A DNA stretch of 64,000 bases from the NCBI GenBank assembly GCA_963383645.1, contig OY726560.1, forward strand, positions 67,891,023 to 67,955,022, given 5' to 3'. The DNA comes from Muscardinus avellanarius. Lineage: Eukaryota > Chordata > Mammalia > Rodentia > Gliridae. How positions within the stretch are numbered: the stretch's first letter is position 1; every line of letters starts with the position of its first letter. This document shows, one piece after another, positions 45,158 through 56,269 of this stretch. The translations under genes and the position numbers were made by a program. The notes under the pieces were generated by a model. It ran no database searches. It worked only from the letters and a program-made list of their open reading frames with translations, and was not told the DNA's origin.

Positions 45158-45165
45158 TGAACTAT
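44913..45165 (+). mobile_element. Very young B1-dID SINE (plus) with a 49-nt A tail
   Basis: The perfect 14-bp TSD aaaaggtgaactat lies at 44913-44926 and 45152-45165. The head ggcggggcatggtggcgcat starts at 44928, and the A tail of 49 nt (45107-45155) is uninterrupted. The long clean tail suggests one of the most recent insertions here. Confidence 0.96.
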
Positions 45166-45556
45166 CTTGCATTCATTTGGAACAAAATTAAAACAGCCCA
45201 TATATGTTCCTGAAATATCATTAAACAAATTATAAACTATTTTTTCAGAAATCATTTATTAAAACCTACTAGTACACACAGTTGCAACTCTTTTGATGTA
45301 AGAATTAAGTTAATCAGTCAGTAAACTAACAAATGAGGCAGGTGAGAAAGTTTGTTTTGGAAATTGTCATGCTGTGTATTTCTAAAATCAAAGAGCAAGC
45401 CAAGTTGGTCCTGGATCATTCTGTACTCTTCACAAAGGTGATCCATGGGAGAGCTGGGCAGACGGTGCCACTGAGGCTGGCCCCTGTGAGGGTTCTGGTC
45501 TCCTTACCCCTCTGATGTCATCAGGGACTCTTGAACTGTCTTCACAGTATCGGCCT
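45166..45556. other. No confident feature
   Basis: Mixed sequence. A 60-codon frame at 45333-45515 has no motif. Confidence 0.3.
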
Positions 45557-45957
45557 GTTATGGTCTGGATATAGAATGTGCCCTAGAAAAGCTCATGTGT
45601 TGGCAATACAACAATGTTCAGAGGAGACATAATTGAATCAGGGCTCTGAACTCATTATTGGAAAAATCCATTAATAGATGAATAATTTGAATATATGTAC
45701 TGGGTGTTGGCTGGAGACCGCAGGTCACTGGGGGCGTGGTTTTGCACCCTCCTGCTCCTTGGTCCCTTCATCTCTGGCTGCTCTCTGTTTCTGGCTGCCA
45801 CGAACCACTTTCCTCCACCATACCCTGCTGCCATGTGTTTCTGCTTTGAAGCCAGCCACTCATGGACTGAACATTTGAAATACTGAGCCAATACGGTTGA
45901 CTAGCCTTTTCCTCTCGTAAATTGTTCTTGACACAGTGATGAAAAAGCTCACAGATA
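45557..45957 (+). mobile_element. MaLR-like solo LTR
   Basis: tgttatggtctggatatag, 'aaaagctcatgtgttggc', 'aatgttcagaggagacataattg', 'caggtcactgggggcgtgg', 'ttctggctgccacgaacc', 'atggactgaacatttgaaatactgagcc', and a final 'cacagtgatgaaaaagctcacagatac'. This is the full order of a rodent MaLR LTR. Confidence 0.75.
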
Positions 45958-46545
45958 CTCTGTTGGAGAATCCACACATACATGTTTACCAGTCTAGATA
46001 TGCTAGCTTTGAAGATTTTCAATGGTCAAGTTTTATAAGAATGTGGTGGGAGGAGTATGCAGTGGTGGAGGTGTTGGGACTTTTTAGAAAGTTATAATAT
46101 AATAAATGCTTTGGGTTCATATTAGGTATGAACAGTGAGGCAAAAGAAGCCAAAAAACTACCCTCAAGGTGTGATTTAACTAGTCATGTCCATTCTAACT
46201 CCTTAATTAGTGTGATGCTAACAGAAAAATCTATCAAGCTATCTATGGTTTAATAATGCCTTTTGTTTTTATTATACAATGAATCTATTAAAACTGTGAT
46301 AATTAAAATCCCACTTTTATTTTTAATTTATTTTTCCACTTATATTATACAAAGCAAAGTCCTAGGCTGATTTTAAAATTAGTTTCTTCATTCATTAGAT
46401 AGTTATATCCTTTCCCCCTTAAGTTTTCTTCTTTAAATTATAAATATTACTAAACTCTATTAAAGCATATTTCTGGGCTTTTGGTTTTGTTTGTTAATTT
46501 ATATACCTTTTCTCACATCAGTTCAGCACTGTTTTCATGAAGAGT

Positions 46546-46782
46546 AAAAATACATTTAGCCGGGCGTGGTGGCGCAAGCTTGTAATCCCCACGCTTGGGA
46601 GGCTGAGACAGGAGGATCACGCAGGTTCGGAGCCAGCCTCAGCTGGTTTAAGAGACCCTGTTTCCAAATAAATATATAAAATAGTTCTGGGAGTGTATCC
46701 CGGAGGTAGAAGGCCACTGGGTTCCATCCCCAGGACCACCACCAAAAAAAAAAAAAAAAAAAAAAAAAAAAGAATACATTTA
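46546..46782 (+). mobile_element. Mosaic B1-dID SINE (plus), first of a tail-to-tail pair
   Basis: Head at 46559. The B1 half is the ttaagagacc type, but the ID half ends 'ccactgggttccatccccagg', as in the long subfamily, before (CCA) and about 30 A. The TSD aatacattta lies at 46549-46558 and 46773-46782. Confidence 0.93.
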
Positions 46783-47000
46783 ACTTTTTTTTTCGGGTCT
46801 GGGAATGAAACCCAGGGGCGTTTGACCCCCGAGCTACATCCCTTTCCCTATTTTTTATTCTTTATATTGAAATTGGGTCTCACTGAGTTGCAGAGGGCCT
46901 CACTTAGTAGCTGAGGCTGTCCGCGAACCACGATCCTCTGGTCTCAGCCTCCCGAATGCTAGGATTACAAGCGTGCGCCACCACGCCCGGCTTACATTTA
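46775..47000 (-). mobile_element. B1-dID SINE (minus), second of the tail-to-tail pair
   Basis: Its T tail starts right after the word tacattta that ends the previous SINE. The head ends gccaccacgcccggc at 46991 and is followed by another ttacattta (46992-47000). It therefore inserted at the TSD of its neighbour. Confidence 0.94.
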
Positions 47001-47055
47001 ATTTTTAAAAACTACTTCTCTTTTGAAACTACTCTCTTGAAGGTTTTCTTAAAAA

Positions 47056-47260
47056 TACCTTTTTTTCAGTACTGAGGATGGAACCCAGGGGCATTCTACC
47101 ACTGAGCTGCACATCCAGCCCTAATTTTTTATTCTTTATTTTGAAAGAGGGTTTTACTAAGTTGCAGGGGGGCCTCACTCAGTAAATGAGGCTGGCTTCA
47201 AACTGCGATCCTCCTGTCTTAGACTCCCAAATGCTGGGATTGCAAGTGTGTGCCACTTGT
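47056..47260 (-). mobile_element. Diverged B1-dID SINE (minus)
   Basis: tcagtactgaggatggaaccc, 'ttgaaagagggttttactaagttgc', B1 head ends caagtgtgtgccac. Its outermost head is missing. Confidence 0.85.
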
Positions 47261-47535
47261 TTTTATTAAAAAAAAATTTCCCTGGTTCCAAAAGTATCAG
47301 AAAGTAATTATGATTAGATTTATGTGAAACCTTAAAATTGCTATGGGAATCACTGTTACCTTCTCAATGTTTTTTCTTTCTATCACTTAACAATCTTATA
47401 TCTTTTGGCAAAGCTTTGTAGTTTCCTTTCTATAGATTCATTAAAAATTGTGTAGACACACTTAAATAGTCTTTTCCTAATTATTTTTCCATTCTTCTTT
47501 AGTACTGTAAATTGCACAGCTAATATATTCATATT

Positions 47536-47705
47536 TTTAAAACTTTATTAATTTTCAATGGACACATAATGATGGTAGATATTTATGGGGCACAATGTAA
47601 GAATCTGACCTATGTCTACAATATTAACTGTTCTATCAATTGTTAATTTTTATGCTATTATATATCTGGAAAATTGGTGATACTGAGAAATTTTTGATAA
47701 ATTCA
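47536..47705 (-). mobile_element. Old L1 3' UTR relic (minus)
   Basis: 'aaaactttattaattttcaatgg', then 'atggtagatatttatggggcacaatgtaagaatctgacc' matches the widespread antisense old-L1 3' end (tatttatggggtacaatgtgat). Confidence 0.6.
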
Positions 47706-49082
47706 GCTATGATATTTTTAAAGTGACTATTTCAAAACCAAACTGCCACTAAAAATGGTATAGTTTGTTTCTTTTTAAGAAAAAAAAAGTTAATTAGCCT
47801 TATTATTTTCAGCTGCTAGTGATTTGGCTGCCTACCTTTGAATTTCTATCATATGGAAAGTTTTATGCTGGTTACATGAAAACATTTTTCCATTCTAAGG
47901 ATTGTCCCATGGCAGTTATATGCTATTCCTGAATAACAAACTTTTAAGTTAAGAATACATTGCAATCCCACAAAATCCCTCTGGCAAAACTGCACAATGA
48001 TAAACAAACATTTTGGTAGAAAAGAATTAAGTGTTCAAGATGGTAGGCTCTTAGTGTTCAAAGCATTTTCTGATGCTCAAACATATCATAGGTACAGCTC
48101 TGTGTAGCACAGTGTTGGCTATCCTGTAGAGGTCCAGAAATTGCTTATGTGATATGGACTAGGAAAATGGTGAGGGTACAAGTCATTCTCATTTTCTCCA
48201 GGGCTGATAGTTGACTGAGGGATATTGGTCCTATATTTATACTAAGGATGTAAGGCCTACTCCTAAGGACTTTGTGGAAAATCTTTGAGTAAAGCTTGGA
48301 CTTTGCATTGATATCAGCTTAGCTTTTATTCCCAGCATATTTACTAGCTTGATGAACTTTATTTAGCCTACTGTGTCTCAACTTAAGCTGAAAATTAAAG
48401 GCATTCTGAGAGCTTTTAAAAATTATTGTTGCCTGGGTTCCACTTCTGGAATTTTTAATTTAGTTTTGAGTTAAGATTCCAATATTGGAATTTCATAACT
48501 TCTCTGTTGACTCCAATGTGCAGTCAAGATAGGAATTTTCTGGAAAACAAAAAAAGCCCTTAATCAGCAAAATGAGGAGGATAATTATGCATAAAGTAGT
48601 GATGAAATTCAATGAGAAACAGAAAGTCACTACTGTATCTAAAACCTTTTTGATAAATACTAGATATTTATATGATTAAAAAAAAATGATGGCTTAGAAT
48701 GCAACCCACAGTGTACACTATAGTAGTAGTAGGAATCCCCAAAGTATTTAAGACCTGACACCCTACACTTAACGCAGGAATAAGATGCTATAATTTTTGA
48801 AGGGGAGGAGGCATCAAATAGCCATCCTGAATGTCCCTGCTTTCTGGAATTTTCCCGTGTGTCACTTTCCTGATTATCTCACAGTGCAATTGCATTTTAG
48901 GGTCTCAGAATTTTACTCATTTATTTAATTACTAAGAGAAGGCAAGGAGAGGATATGTTTAGTTTTTAGAATATTCTACAGTCACTGAGAAAAGATTAAG
49001 CTCATTTAGGCATAGGCCATGTATTGACTAACAGCTCTAGATACTTAGGGTTCAAATAAAGGTGGTTCAGTCAGTATCCTCA
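47706..49082. other. No confident feature
   Basis: AT-rich unique sequence. Confidence 0.35.
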
Positions 49083-49502
49083 CTGTTATAATCCAAAACA
49101 AACAAACAAACACACAAAAAACTTGACTATGCAACTGAGAGGAAGGAGGATGTATTTGCTCACAGTTCTGGAGATTCCATGGATTCAGTCCATGTGAGAA
49201 TGAGGTCATCTATGAAGCTCAAGGCATGGGGGGGGGGGCTCTGCTCTTATATCATAGAGGCCAGAAGCAAGAGAGAGCACGCGAGGGATTCAAGGACACA
49301 TGTACAGTCTCTAAGGTTACCACCACCACCCTAGGACCGATTTCCTCTAGCCACACCCTACCTATCTAGGTTACCTCCCACTAAACCCATTTTAATGAAT
49401 TTATCCACTGCTGAAATTACAACCCTCATGACTTAATTATATAAACTCTGAACATTAATACATTAGCTCTTCAGGGGACATTCTATATCTAAACCATGAT
49501 AA
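49083..49502 (-). mobile_element. MaLR-like LTR (minus), diverged
   Basis: Plus-strand order: 'gaggatgtatttgctcacagttctgg', 'agcaagagagagcacgcgag', 'ctctagccacaccc', 'gttacctcccac', 'accctcatgacttaattat', 'cattagctcttcaggggacattctatatctaaaccatgat'. The upstream end carries an (AAAC)n patch at about 49097-49117. Confidence 0.6.
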
Positions 49503-50665
49503 AAGATTTAAACTCCTTAAATTCTAAGAAACTTGACACACATCAACCATATGAGATATGTAACAAGTCTCCTAAAACTCATTAATTTTACTAAAGAGCA
49601 GGTAAATACGGCCTACTTAAATATTAAATTTAAGTATGGGGTAAAGCAAGTAAAACTTGTAATAGTCTGGCCTCTTAGGCTTTGAATTCTCTGAGCACTG
49701 TGCTTATTTCAAAAACCATTCCACAATAATTCAAATGCAATGAATTTCTATGTATAAAATAATGGTAAAAGACATATTGTAGCCATCTTTTTCCATATGG
49801 TGTGAGCAATTTGGATTTTAGTAGCAGTTTTTATAATTTTCAGCTTACCACTAAAATGTCAGAACTCATGAGAATAAAACGACTTCTATTTTAAGGTTTA
49901 GATTCATTTGCTCTGATCCTTCAACCAGAAAAAAACTAACTCTAAAGGCCTCTTTATTCTGAATGAATTTAACTTTCAGTTCTCTACTACCTTTCCAGTT
50001 TATTAAGGCTAAGAGTGTTCCAGTATCTCTTCTCTTTGTTCACTTACTGAACTTTACTGAATGTGTGCCATGAGGGGGAGGCTGTCACCACAGTTAATAA
50101 ACTGACCATTAAGGCAATGGAAACCAGTGTAGAAAAACCACATTAAAAAGAAAGAAAGAAAGAAAAAACCCACCTTGCTGCAAGACTGTATCTATAAAGC
50201 GAAGCAAAGACTCACCTAGTTTTTAAACCAATTCAAGAAATCTGAGCAAAATCAATATAGATTAACTGGTTCTAAGAAAATTAATAAATTTTCCTAGGTA
50301 AAGGCTTTTAAATTAGAGCCACATTTATAATCATTGGATGGTTTCAAAGTGCCTCAGAAAACTCACTGGAAAAACTTAACTTTCAAGTGTTTTCACATTG
50401 TAATACTTACTTATTTCAGACATTCCAATGTCTTTCTCATATTCTCCTGGTCTACAAAGAATTGAGTATCTTGCCTCCTTTTAACATATAACTTGTTATC
50501 CTTGGAGAGTTGTTTCATAAGGGTACTTCATATTAGAAATTTACCAGGTTTGGTAAAGAGGATAGCTTGTCTAAATATTAACTTTCAACAGCAATTTGTT
50601 ATAATTTATTCAGTAGAAGGGGTAATATAGCTCTCAAATGATTATTAATGCATCATGTTGACTTC
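49503..50665. other. No confident feature
   Basis: AT-rich unique sequence with a short (AAAG)n run at about 50150-50165. Confidence 0.35.
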
Positions 50666-50666
50666 G

Positions 50667-52333
50667 GATAGTACTTTCTTTTTTAATTTTTAAAGTTTTC
50701 TTTGGTGCATGCATTAGTTTGGTAGTTTGGTTTCTATTCTTTCAGTTAAATTCCCAGAAGTAGTAATGCTGGATCATATGGTAGGTTTGTTAGCAATCTT
50801 CTGATGATACTCCATACAGTTTTTCCAAAGTGATTGCACTAATTTGCAATCCCACAAATAATGTTTTATAGTTCCCACTTCTTCATATCCTCGCCAGCAT
50901 TTGTTGTTGTTTGTATTTTGAATTATTGCCATTTTACTTGAAGTTAGGTGAAATCTCAGGGTAGGTTTGATTTGTATCTCTCTGATTGCTAATGATGAGC
51001 ATTTTTTCATGCATTTATTGGCCATTTGAAATTCTTCTTTTGTGAAGTGATTTTTTAAAATTTCTTCTTTTAGTTCACTTGCCAATTTTTTGATTGGGCT
51101 ATTTGTTTTCTTAGCTGTGCATTTCTTGAGTTCTCTGTATATTCTAGATATTGGTCCTCTATTGAAGGAGTAAGTGGCAAAAATCTTCTCATTCTGCTGG
51201 CTCTTGATTGAGGTTCTTGATAGTTTCTTTTGCTGTACAAAAGCTCTTCTGTTTTATGCAATTCTATGTGTTGATCTGCCTTTTAGTTTCTTGTGCCTTT
51301 GGGGTCTTTTTGAGAAAGTTCTTACCTGTGCCGATGTTTTGAAGTATTAGATCTATGTCCTCTTCAAGGAGCCTCAAGATCTCTCGTCTGATTTCCAAGT
51401 CTTTGATCCATCTGGAATTGACTGTTTTGCAGGGTGAGAAAGTTGGGTTTATTTCCATTTTCTGCATATGATTAACTAGTTTTGTCAACACCATTTGTTG
51501 AACAGGCTATTTTTTTTTCTAGTGTATGTTTTTGGCCCCTTTGTCAAAAATCAATTGACTGTGAGTGTGCAGAGTGTGGATTTGTTTCTGAGGTTTTCCA
51601 TTCTGCTCACTTGGTCTATGTATCTGTTTTTGTGCCAGTACCATGCTGTTATGATTACTATGGCTTTGTAGTATATTTGAAGTCAGGTATTGTGATCCCA
51701 CCTGCATGGTTTTTGTTGCTGAGAACTACTTTGGTTATTCTTCAAATAAATTTAATCAGTCATTAAATTTATTTAATCAGTCATTAAATTTGTTTGGAGA
51801 TATTCTATGAATATCAATATTCTATGTCTGTGAGCAATAACCTTGGTAGTTTAATGGATATTGCACTGAATCTGCAGATTACTTGGCAAAAATTTTCTCC
51901 CATTTTGTAGGCTCTTGAGGTTCTTGATAGTTTCTTTTGCTTTACAGAAGCCCTTCAGTTCAGTCCAATCCCACACATTGATTCACCTTTTAGTTTCTTG
52001 TGCCTCTTGGGTCTTGTTGAGATCTCAAAGATCAAAGTGGCCATTCTGATAATATTTATTCTGCCTATCCAAGAACAGGAAGACCTTTTGACTTTCTAAG
52101 GTCTTCTTCTATTTCTTTTTTCCAGTGTTTTATAATTTTCTTTGGAGAGTTACTTCTTTGGTTAGGTTTATTTCTAAAAATTTAATTTTTTTGTGGGATA
52201 TCCTGAGTGAAAGTGTTTTCTGGATTTCTTTTTCAGTGGGTTATAATTGGCATACAGGACAGCTTCTTATTTTTTAAGAATGATTTTGTATCCATACATT
52301 TTACTGAGTTTATTGATCAGTTGATAGTACTTT
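50667..52333 (-). mobile_element. Truncated, rearranged L1 (minus) with 11-bp TSD
   Basis: The TSD gatagtacttt is perfect at 50667-50677 and 52323-52333. A T-rich tail follows on the left. The element contains only the ORF2 RT-to-C-terminal region: the normal 3' UTR and last ORF2 part are missing. A second copy of an ORF2 segment (51881-52025) lies out of order within it. Older and more diverged than the L1s at 21 and 27 kb. Confidence 0.88.
50774..52320 (-). pseudogene. L1 ORF2 fragment, many lesions
   Basis: The longest open pieces are 51085-50774 (with the Cys-rich motif [18 protein letters not shown], where the second Cys has become Tyr), 51261-51070 and 51494-51264. Homology continues to about 52320, toward the RT palm, through disrupted frames. 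Confidence 0.88.
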
Positions 52334-52734
52334 TAACTCAATGAAATACAGAATACTCAGGGACCAACTGGTAAGATTTTTGGAAACCTTCATTAATATG
52401 TTTGGATTCATAGACTCATTTTGGGTAAAGGAGACCTGAAATTTGACTAAATTTAGTGAGATGACACTTGATCAAGACATGTTGAAATCTGGAAAATCCA
52501 GTTTTGCTGTCAAGGTCCTGATAGATCTCTCCTCTTCAGTATGATCAGAACTGGTAACCTGGATCAGCTGCTTCTACCTGTGTGGTTCTATTATACTGAA
52601 TGACTGTTTTTTTTTTTTATGGCAGGTTCATAAACCTTCTGTCTTTGTTGATATTTTACTCTGTGGTAAATTTAGGTTTCAGAGTATAGATTCTTAAACC
52701 CAGAGCTGGACTAGTACAAAGATTTAGATTTAGG

Positions 52735-52808
52735 TCTTCACTGGCTTCACACCCTCAAGCCTCTTAAACACTAGGATTACAGGCATACACCACCGCATTG
52801 AGCCTGGT
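52735..52808 (-). mobile_element. B1-like SINE head fragment (minus)
   Basis: 'caagcctcttaaacactaggattacaggcatacaccaccgc' is the B1 half in antisense. The ID half is missing. Confidence 0.6.
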
Positions 52809-52834
52809 TTGGATTTAACATACCTCACTGGAAA

Positions 52835-53145
52835 CATAATGTTGGAAGAGGGAGAGGCTGCTAGGCAGGGGTCCCTGAGGTATGGCCTTTGGGATTATAC
52901 ATCCTTCCTCCTCTCTCTGCTTGTGGTCTCCTACCAGCCTCTTTGACATGAGAATCAGAGCCTGAGCCCTCTCCCTCTCTGCACTTCTTGTTACTGTGCC
53001 CAGAAATCTTCTAACATAACCTGACCTCACGTGGGCTAAACCCCAAAATCTCTAAAGAAACTGTGAGCAAATAAATCTTCCTTTCTCTAAGTTGTGTGGT
53101 CAGTTTTTTTTTTTTAAATTATAGCAGTGAGAATGTTGACCAAAA
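52835..53145 (+). mobile_element. MaLR-like LTR, 3' part
   Basis: 'ctttgacatgagaatcag', 'gagcaaataaatcttcctttctctaagttgtgtggtcag', then a T tract and 'atagcagtgagaatgttgacc' match the polyA-signal/R-U5 end of rodent MaLR LTRs (compare 45850-45957). Confidence 0.55.
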
Positions 53146-53445
53146 GAGAAATAAAACAATCTTTAAGGTGCAAGGATATGTCGTTTTTTATCCAAATATT
53201 TTTTATCCATGAATTGAAGGTTAATGGATTTTCAAGAAAATAAGTCCTTTTATTTTATAAACTTAATTTCTAGCATACATGTGAAGAATTCCCAACAATC
53301 TGAAATCTATTTTTCAGAGCTTAGAAAAATGCAAGTTACCATAAATTATTCACAGTCTAATAAGACAATGATGATCTGATGAATGTTGTGGGTGTTATTG
53401 ATTTTAAATTTTATGTAAGTGGAGCAGGTATAGACATTGATATAT

Positions 53446-53642
53446 TCTTTTTTTTTTTTTTGTAGTACTTGGGTTCCTGGAAACACTTCTACCTCTGGAC
53501 TACAGTTTCAGACCTATTTTATTTTATTTTATTTGGAAACAGGGTCTCTTAATCTAGCAAGGTTGGCTCCAAACCTGCGCGATCCTCCTGTCTCCTCCTC
53601 CCAAGCGTGGGGATTAGAAGTGTGTGCCACCATGCCCGGCTT
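53446..53642 (-). mobile_element. B1-dID SINE (minus), 'ttaagagacc' subfamily
   Basis: T tract, gtacttgggttcctggaaac, linker, ggtctcttaatctagcaagg, head ends gccaccatgcccggc. Confidence 0.93.
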
Positions 53643-54318
53643 CATGTCTATTTAATGAAGGTATAGAAGTATTTTTTTCTAGTAATCTCTAACCAATCCA
53701 TCAGTATGCTTAGAGTATTCACTATGCCGTAAATGGTAGAATCAATTCTCATTTGACTTTGTAATTACTTCTTCAGAGATATTTCTGTGCTAATCTCTTT
53801 AGATATCTTCTCTGACTCATGCTATCTAGGAAAAGATGATAGAGGAAAAAACTCCACAAAATATGTCATTTGTTTTTCTTTCAGTGTGAATCACATAAAT
53901 GTCTTTTCCCAATCAGAAGCAATTTCCACTTCTCTCCATTTGATTGCTCCACTAGTTAATGACTTGTCCTTACATAAAATTGTCTTTTCAGTAAGTTACA
54001 ATTCTGTGTTATCCATACATTAGTCACTAGTTACATGGGATTATCTAGCAACTACAATGTAACTTGTCTGAACTACAATGTTCTGCAAGATGGAAGCAAA
54101 CTATTCTTTCAAAGACAATATGAACAAAATAACATAAAACTTATCAATAACTTTTTAATAATTATATTCTGAAATATCTTGAATATATTTGTTAAATATA
54201 TTACATAAATTTACTTACTTTTAATTTTTTGAATTCAAATACAAGAAAATTTAAAATTATGTGACTTGTATTTATCTCTATATTTGGCTGTATTGTTTTA
54301 ACAGAAATTATTTTTACT
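53643..54318. other. No confident feature
   Basis: AT-rich sequence without recognised elements. Confidence 0.35.
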
Positions 54319-55268
54319 TAAAGAGCTAGACACACAAAAGAAGAGATACAAATGGCCAATAGGTAAATGAAAGGATGTTGAACATCGTTAGCCATCAGGG
54401 AGATGCAAATCAAAACTACGCTGAGATTCCATCTAACCCCAATCAGAGTGGCAAGCATAAAGAAATCAAGTAACAACTAATGCTGGTGAGGATGTGGGAA
54501 AAAGGAACTCTTTTACACTGTTGGTGGGAGAGCAAACTAGTTCAGCTGCTATGGAGATCAGTGTGGAGATTCCTTAGAAAACTGGGAATAGATCCACCAT
54601 ATGATCCGGCTTTACCACTCCTGGGTATTTTTCCAAATGGGTGGAAATCAAAGAACTACAGTAATATATGCATACCCATGTTCATTCGTAATAGCCAATT
54701 CGTAATAGCACAATTCGTAATAGCCAAAATATGGAACCAACCTAGCTCTCCATCAACAGATGAATAGATTGCAAAATTATGGGAGATACACACAATGGAA
54801 TTCTACTCAGCTGTAAAAAAGAACAAAATCATATCATTCTCAAGAAGATGAAAAGACCTGGAGAATATTATGTTAAGTTAGATCAGTCAAGCAAAGAAAG
54901 AGAAAGGACTTATGTTTTCTCTAATATGCTCAACTAGGGAGTATGAGGGATACCAGAGGGACTCCAGACAATGGAGGAGAAACCTCATCAAAGCTAGAAT
55001 TGAAGGATAGGAGATGAAGAAGGCTGAGGTTGATTAATGAAGGTGCTACATCTTAATTTGTGTAAAAATATAAATATAGCATGGTTAACCTGGACACTCA
55101 TTGTTGGGGGGGGGAGGAAGGGGAAGGAGGGGGAGGCTACTAAGCATAGTCTGAATGTATGCCATTTTCAATATGTTCCACATAAAAATAAAAAAAATAA
55201 AAGTTCTAACTGGCAAAAAATAAATAAAATTTGTTCTTTACCCTTCCCCCCAAATAACGAGCTAGACA
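54319..55268 (+). mobile_element. 5'-truncated L1 (plus): ORF2 C-terminus and 3' UTR
   Basis: It starts at 'cacaaaagaagagatacaaatggcc' inside ORF2 and runs to a G-rich 3' UTR (55105-55135) and A-rich tail (about 55185-55205). A 13-of-14 repeat, taaagagctagaca / taacgagctagaca, at 54319-54332 and 55255-55268 may be the TSD. Then about 50 bp beyond the A-rich tail would belong to the insert. The left copy overlaps L1-like sequence, so the TSD is not certain. Confidence 0.85.
54340..54930 (+). pseudogene. L1 ORF2 C-terminal remnant
   Basis: The open piece 54480-54767 reads [19 protein letters not shown], the end of the Cys-rich motif with the last Cys changed to Ser. It then continues through [18 protein letters not shown] small internal tandem (aattcgtaatagc about three times near 54685-54725) adds residues VIAQFVIAK. 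Earlier and later parts are in other frames. Confidence 0.88.
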
Positions 55269-55367
55269 ACTGTAAATATTAAGAATATATTTTTATTTAA
55301 GTCAAAATGACATTGAATTTCAAAAATTTTAAATTAAAATAATAGATCTTAAAAACACAATCTTAAT

Positions 55368-55581
55368 AAATGGAATTTTTTTTTCTTTTTTGGTGGTACT
55401 GGGATTCCTGAAAGCCCTTCTACCTCCAGGCTATACTCCCAGACCTATTTTATACTTTTTTATTTTTGGAAACGGTCTCTTAAGCCAGCGCAGCTGGCTT
55501 TGAACCTGCGCGATCCTCCTGTCTCTACCTCCCAAGCATGGGGATTACAAGCCTGTGCCACCAACCCCTGGCAAAATGGAA
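55368..55581 (-). mobile_element. B1-dID SINE (minus), 'ttaagagacc' subfamily
   Basis: T tract, ggtggtactgggattcctg, ggtctcttaagccagcgc, head ends gccaccaacccctggc. TSD aaatggaa at 55368-55375 and 55574-55581. Confidence 0.93.
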
Positions 55582-55615
55582 ATTTTAAATGAGTCATTAC
55601 CAATATATCAAGAGA

Positions 55616-55675
55616 TGCCGGGCGTGGTGGCACATGCTTGTTAGCCCTGATATATATATCGGGGCTAACAAGCAT
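55616..55675 (+). mobile_element. SINE head stub ending in a 42-bp fold-back palindrome
   Basis: Only the first about 25 bp of a B1-dID head (gccgggcgtggtggcacatg) are present. From 55634 to 55675 the sequence is a 42-bp near-perfect palindrome: arms atgcttgttagccc and gggctaacaagcat around a TA-rich centre, with one unpaired position. No ID half or A tail follows. Confidence 0.9.
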
Positions 55676-56128
55676 TGTTATTGGCTTGATTGCATTGTAA
55701 TCATAACTGTTGTCTATAATTTTAGTTTTTTGAGATTTATGGAGACTAGCTTAGATACTTTTAGATGGCATATTATAGTGAGTATTCCATGTCCTTTATT
55801 AAAACAGAGTTTCTTATTTTTGTTTATTGGTTAAAGTCTAAACTAAGTGTTGATTAATCTAGGTAATAGTTATAAATATTCTGTTTATACTAATAACTTT
55901 TTCCTATCTGTTCCTGAGAGAGGTATATTAAAAATATATATATTTACATAACATATATATGTAATATATATATATATATTTACATAATATATAATGTATT
56001 ATAATATATAATGCTTATATAAACATATATATAATTCAACTATAAATCAATTGCATAATTTATTGCTTTTTAAATAAATAAATAACAACATAAAAATATA
56101 CCCTGAGTTTCATTTAAAAATCCTTCAC
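55676..56128. repeat. Composite local duplication, short copy
   Basis: 55676-55935 is nearly identical to 58244-58513, and about 55978-56128 to 59863-59987. The about 1.35 kb that separates these two blocks in the long copy is absent here, replaced by TA-rich sequence. Same orientation. No gene is contained. Confidence 0.92.
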
Positions 56129-56181
56129 ATATATATATGTGAATATATACATATATTCACATATATATACATATATATGTG

Positions 56182-56240
<59 letters not shown>
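55930..56240. repeat. (TA)n/(GA)n-rich tract
   Basis: Several TA/ATAT-rich runs with self-complementary words. It ends in a pure (TA)n (about 56176-56203) followed by (GA)n (56204-56240). Confidence 0.9.
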
Positions 56241-56243
<3 letters not shown>

Positions 56244-56269
56244 ACAATATCTTGTTTATTGGTTACCTA

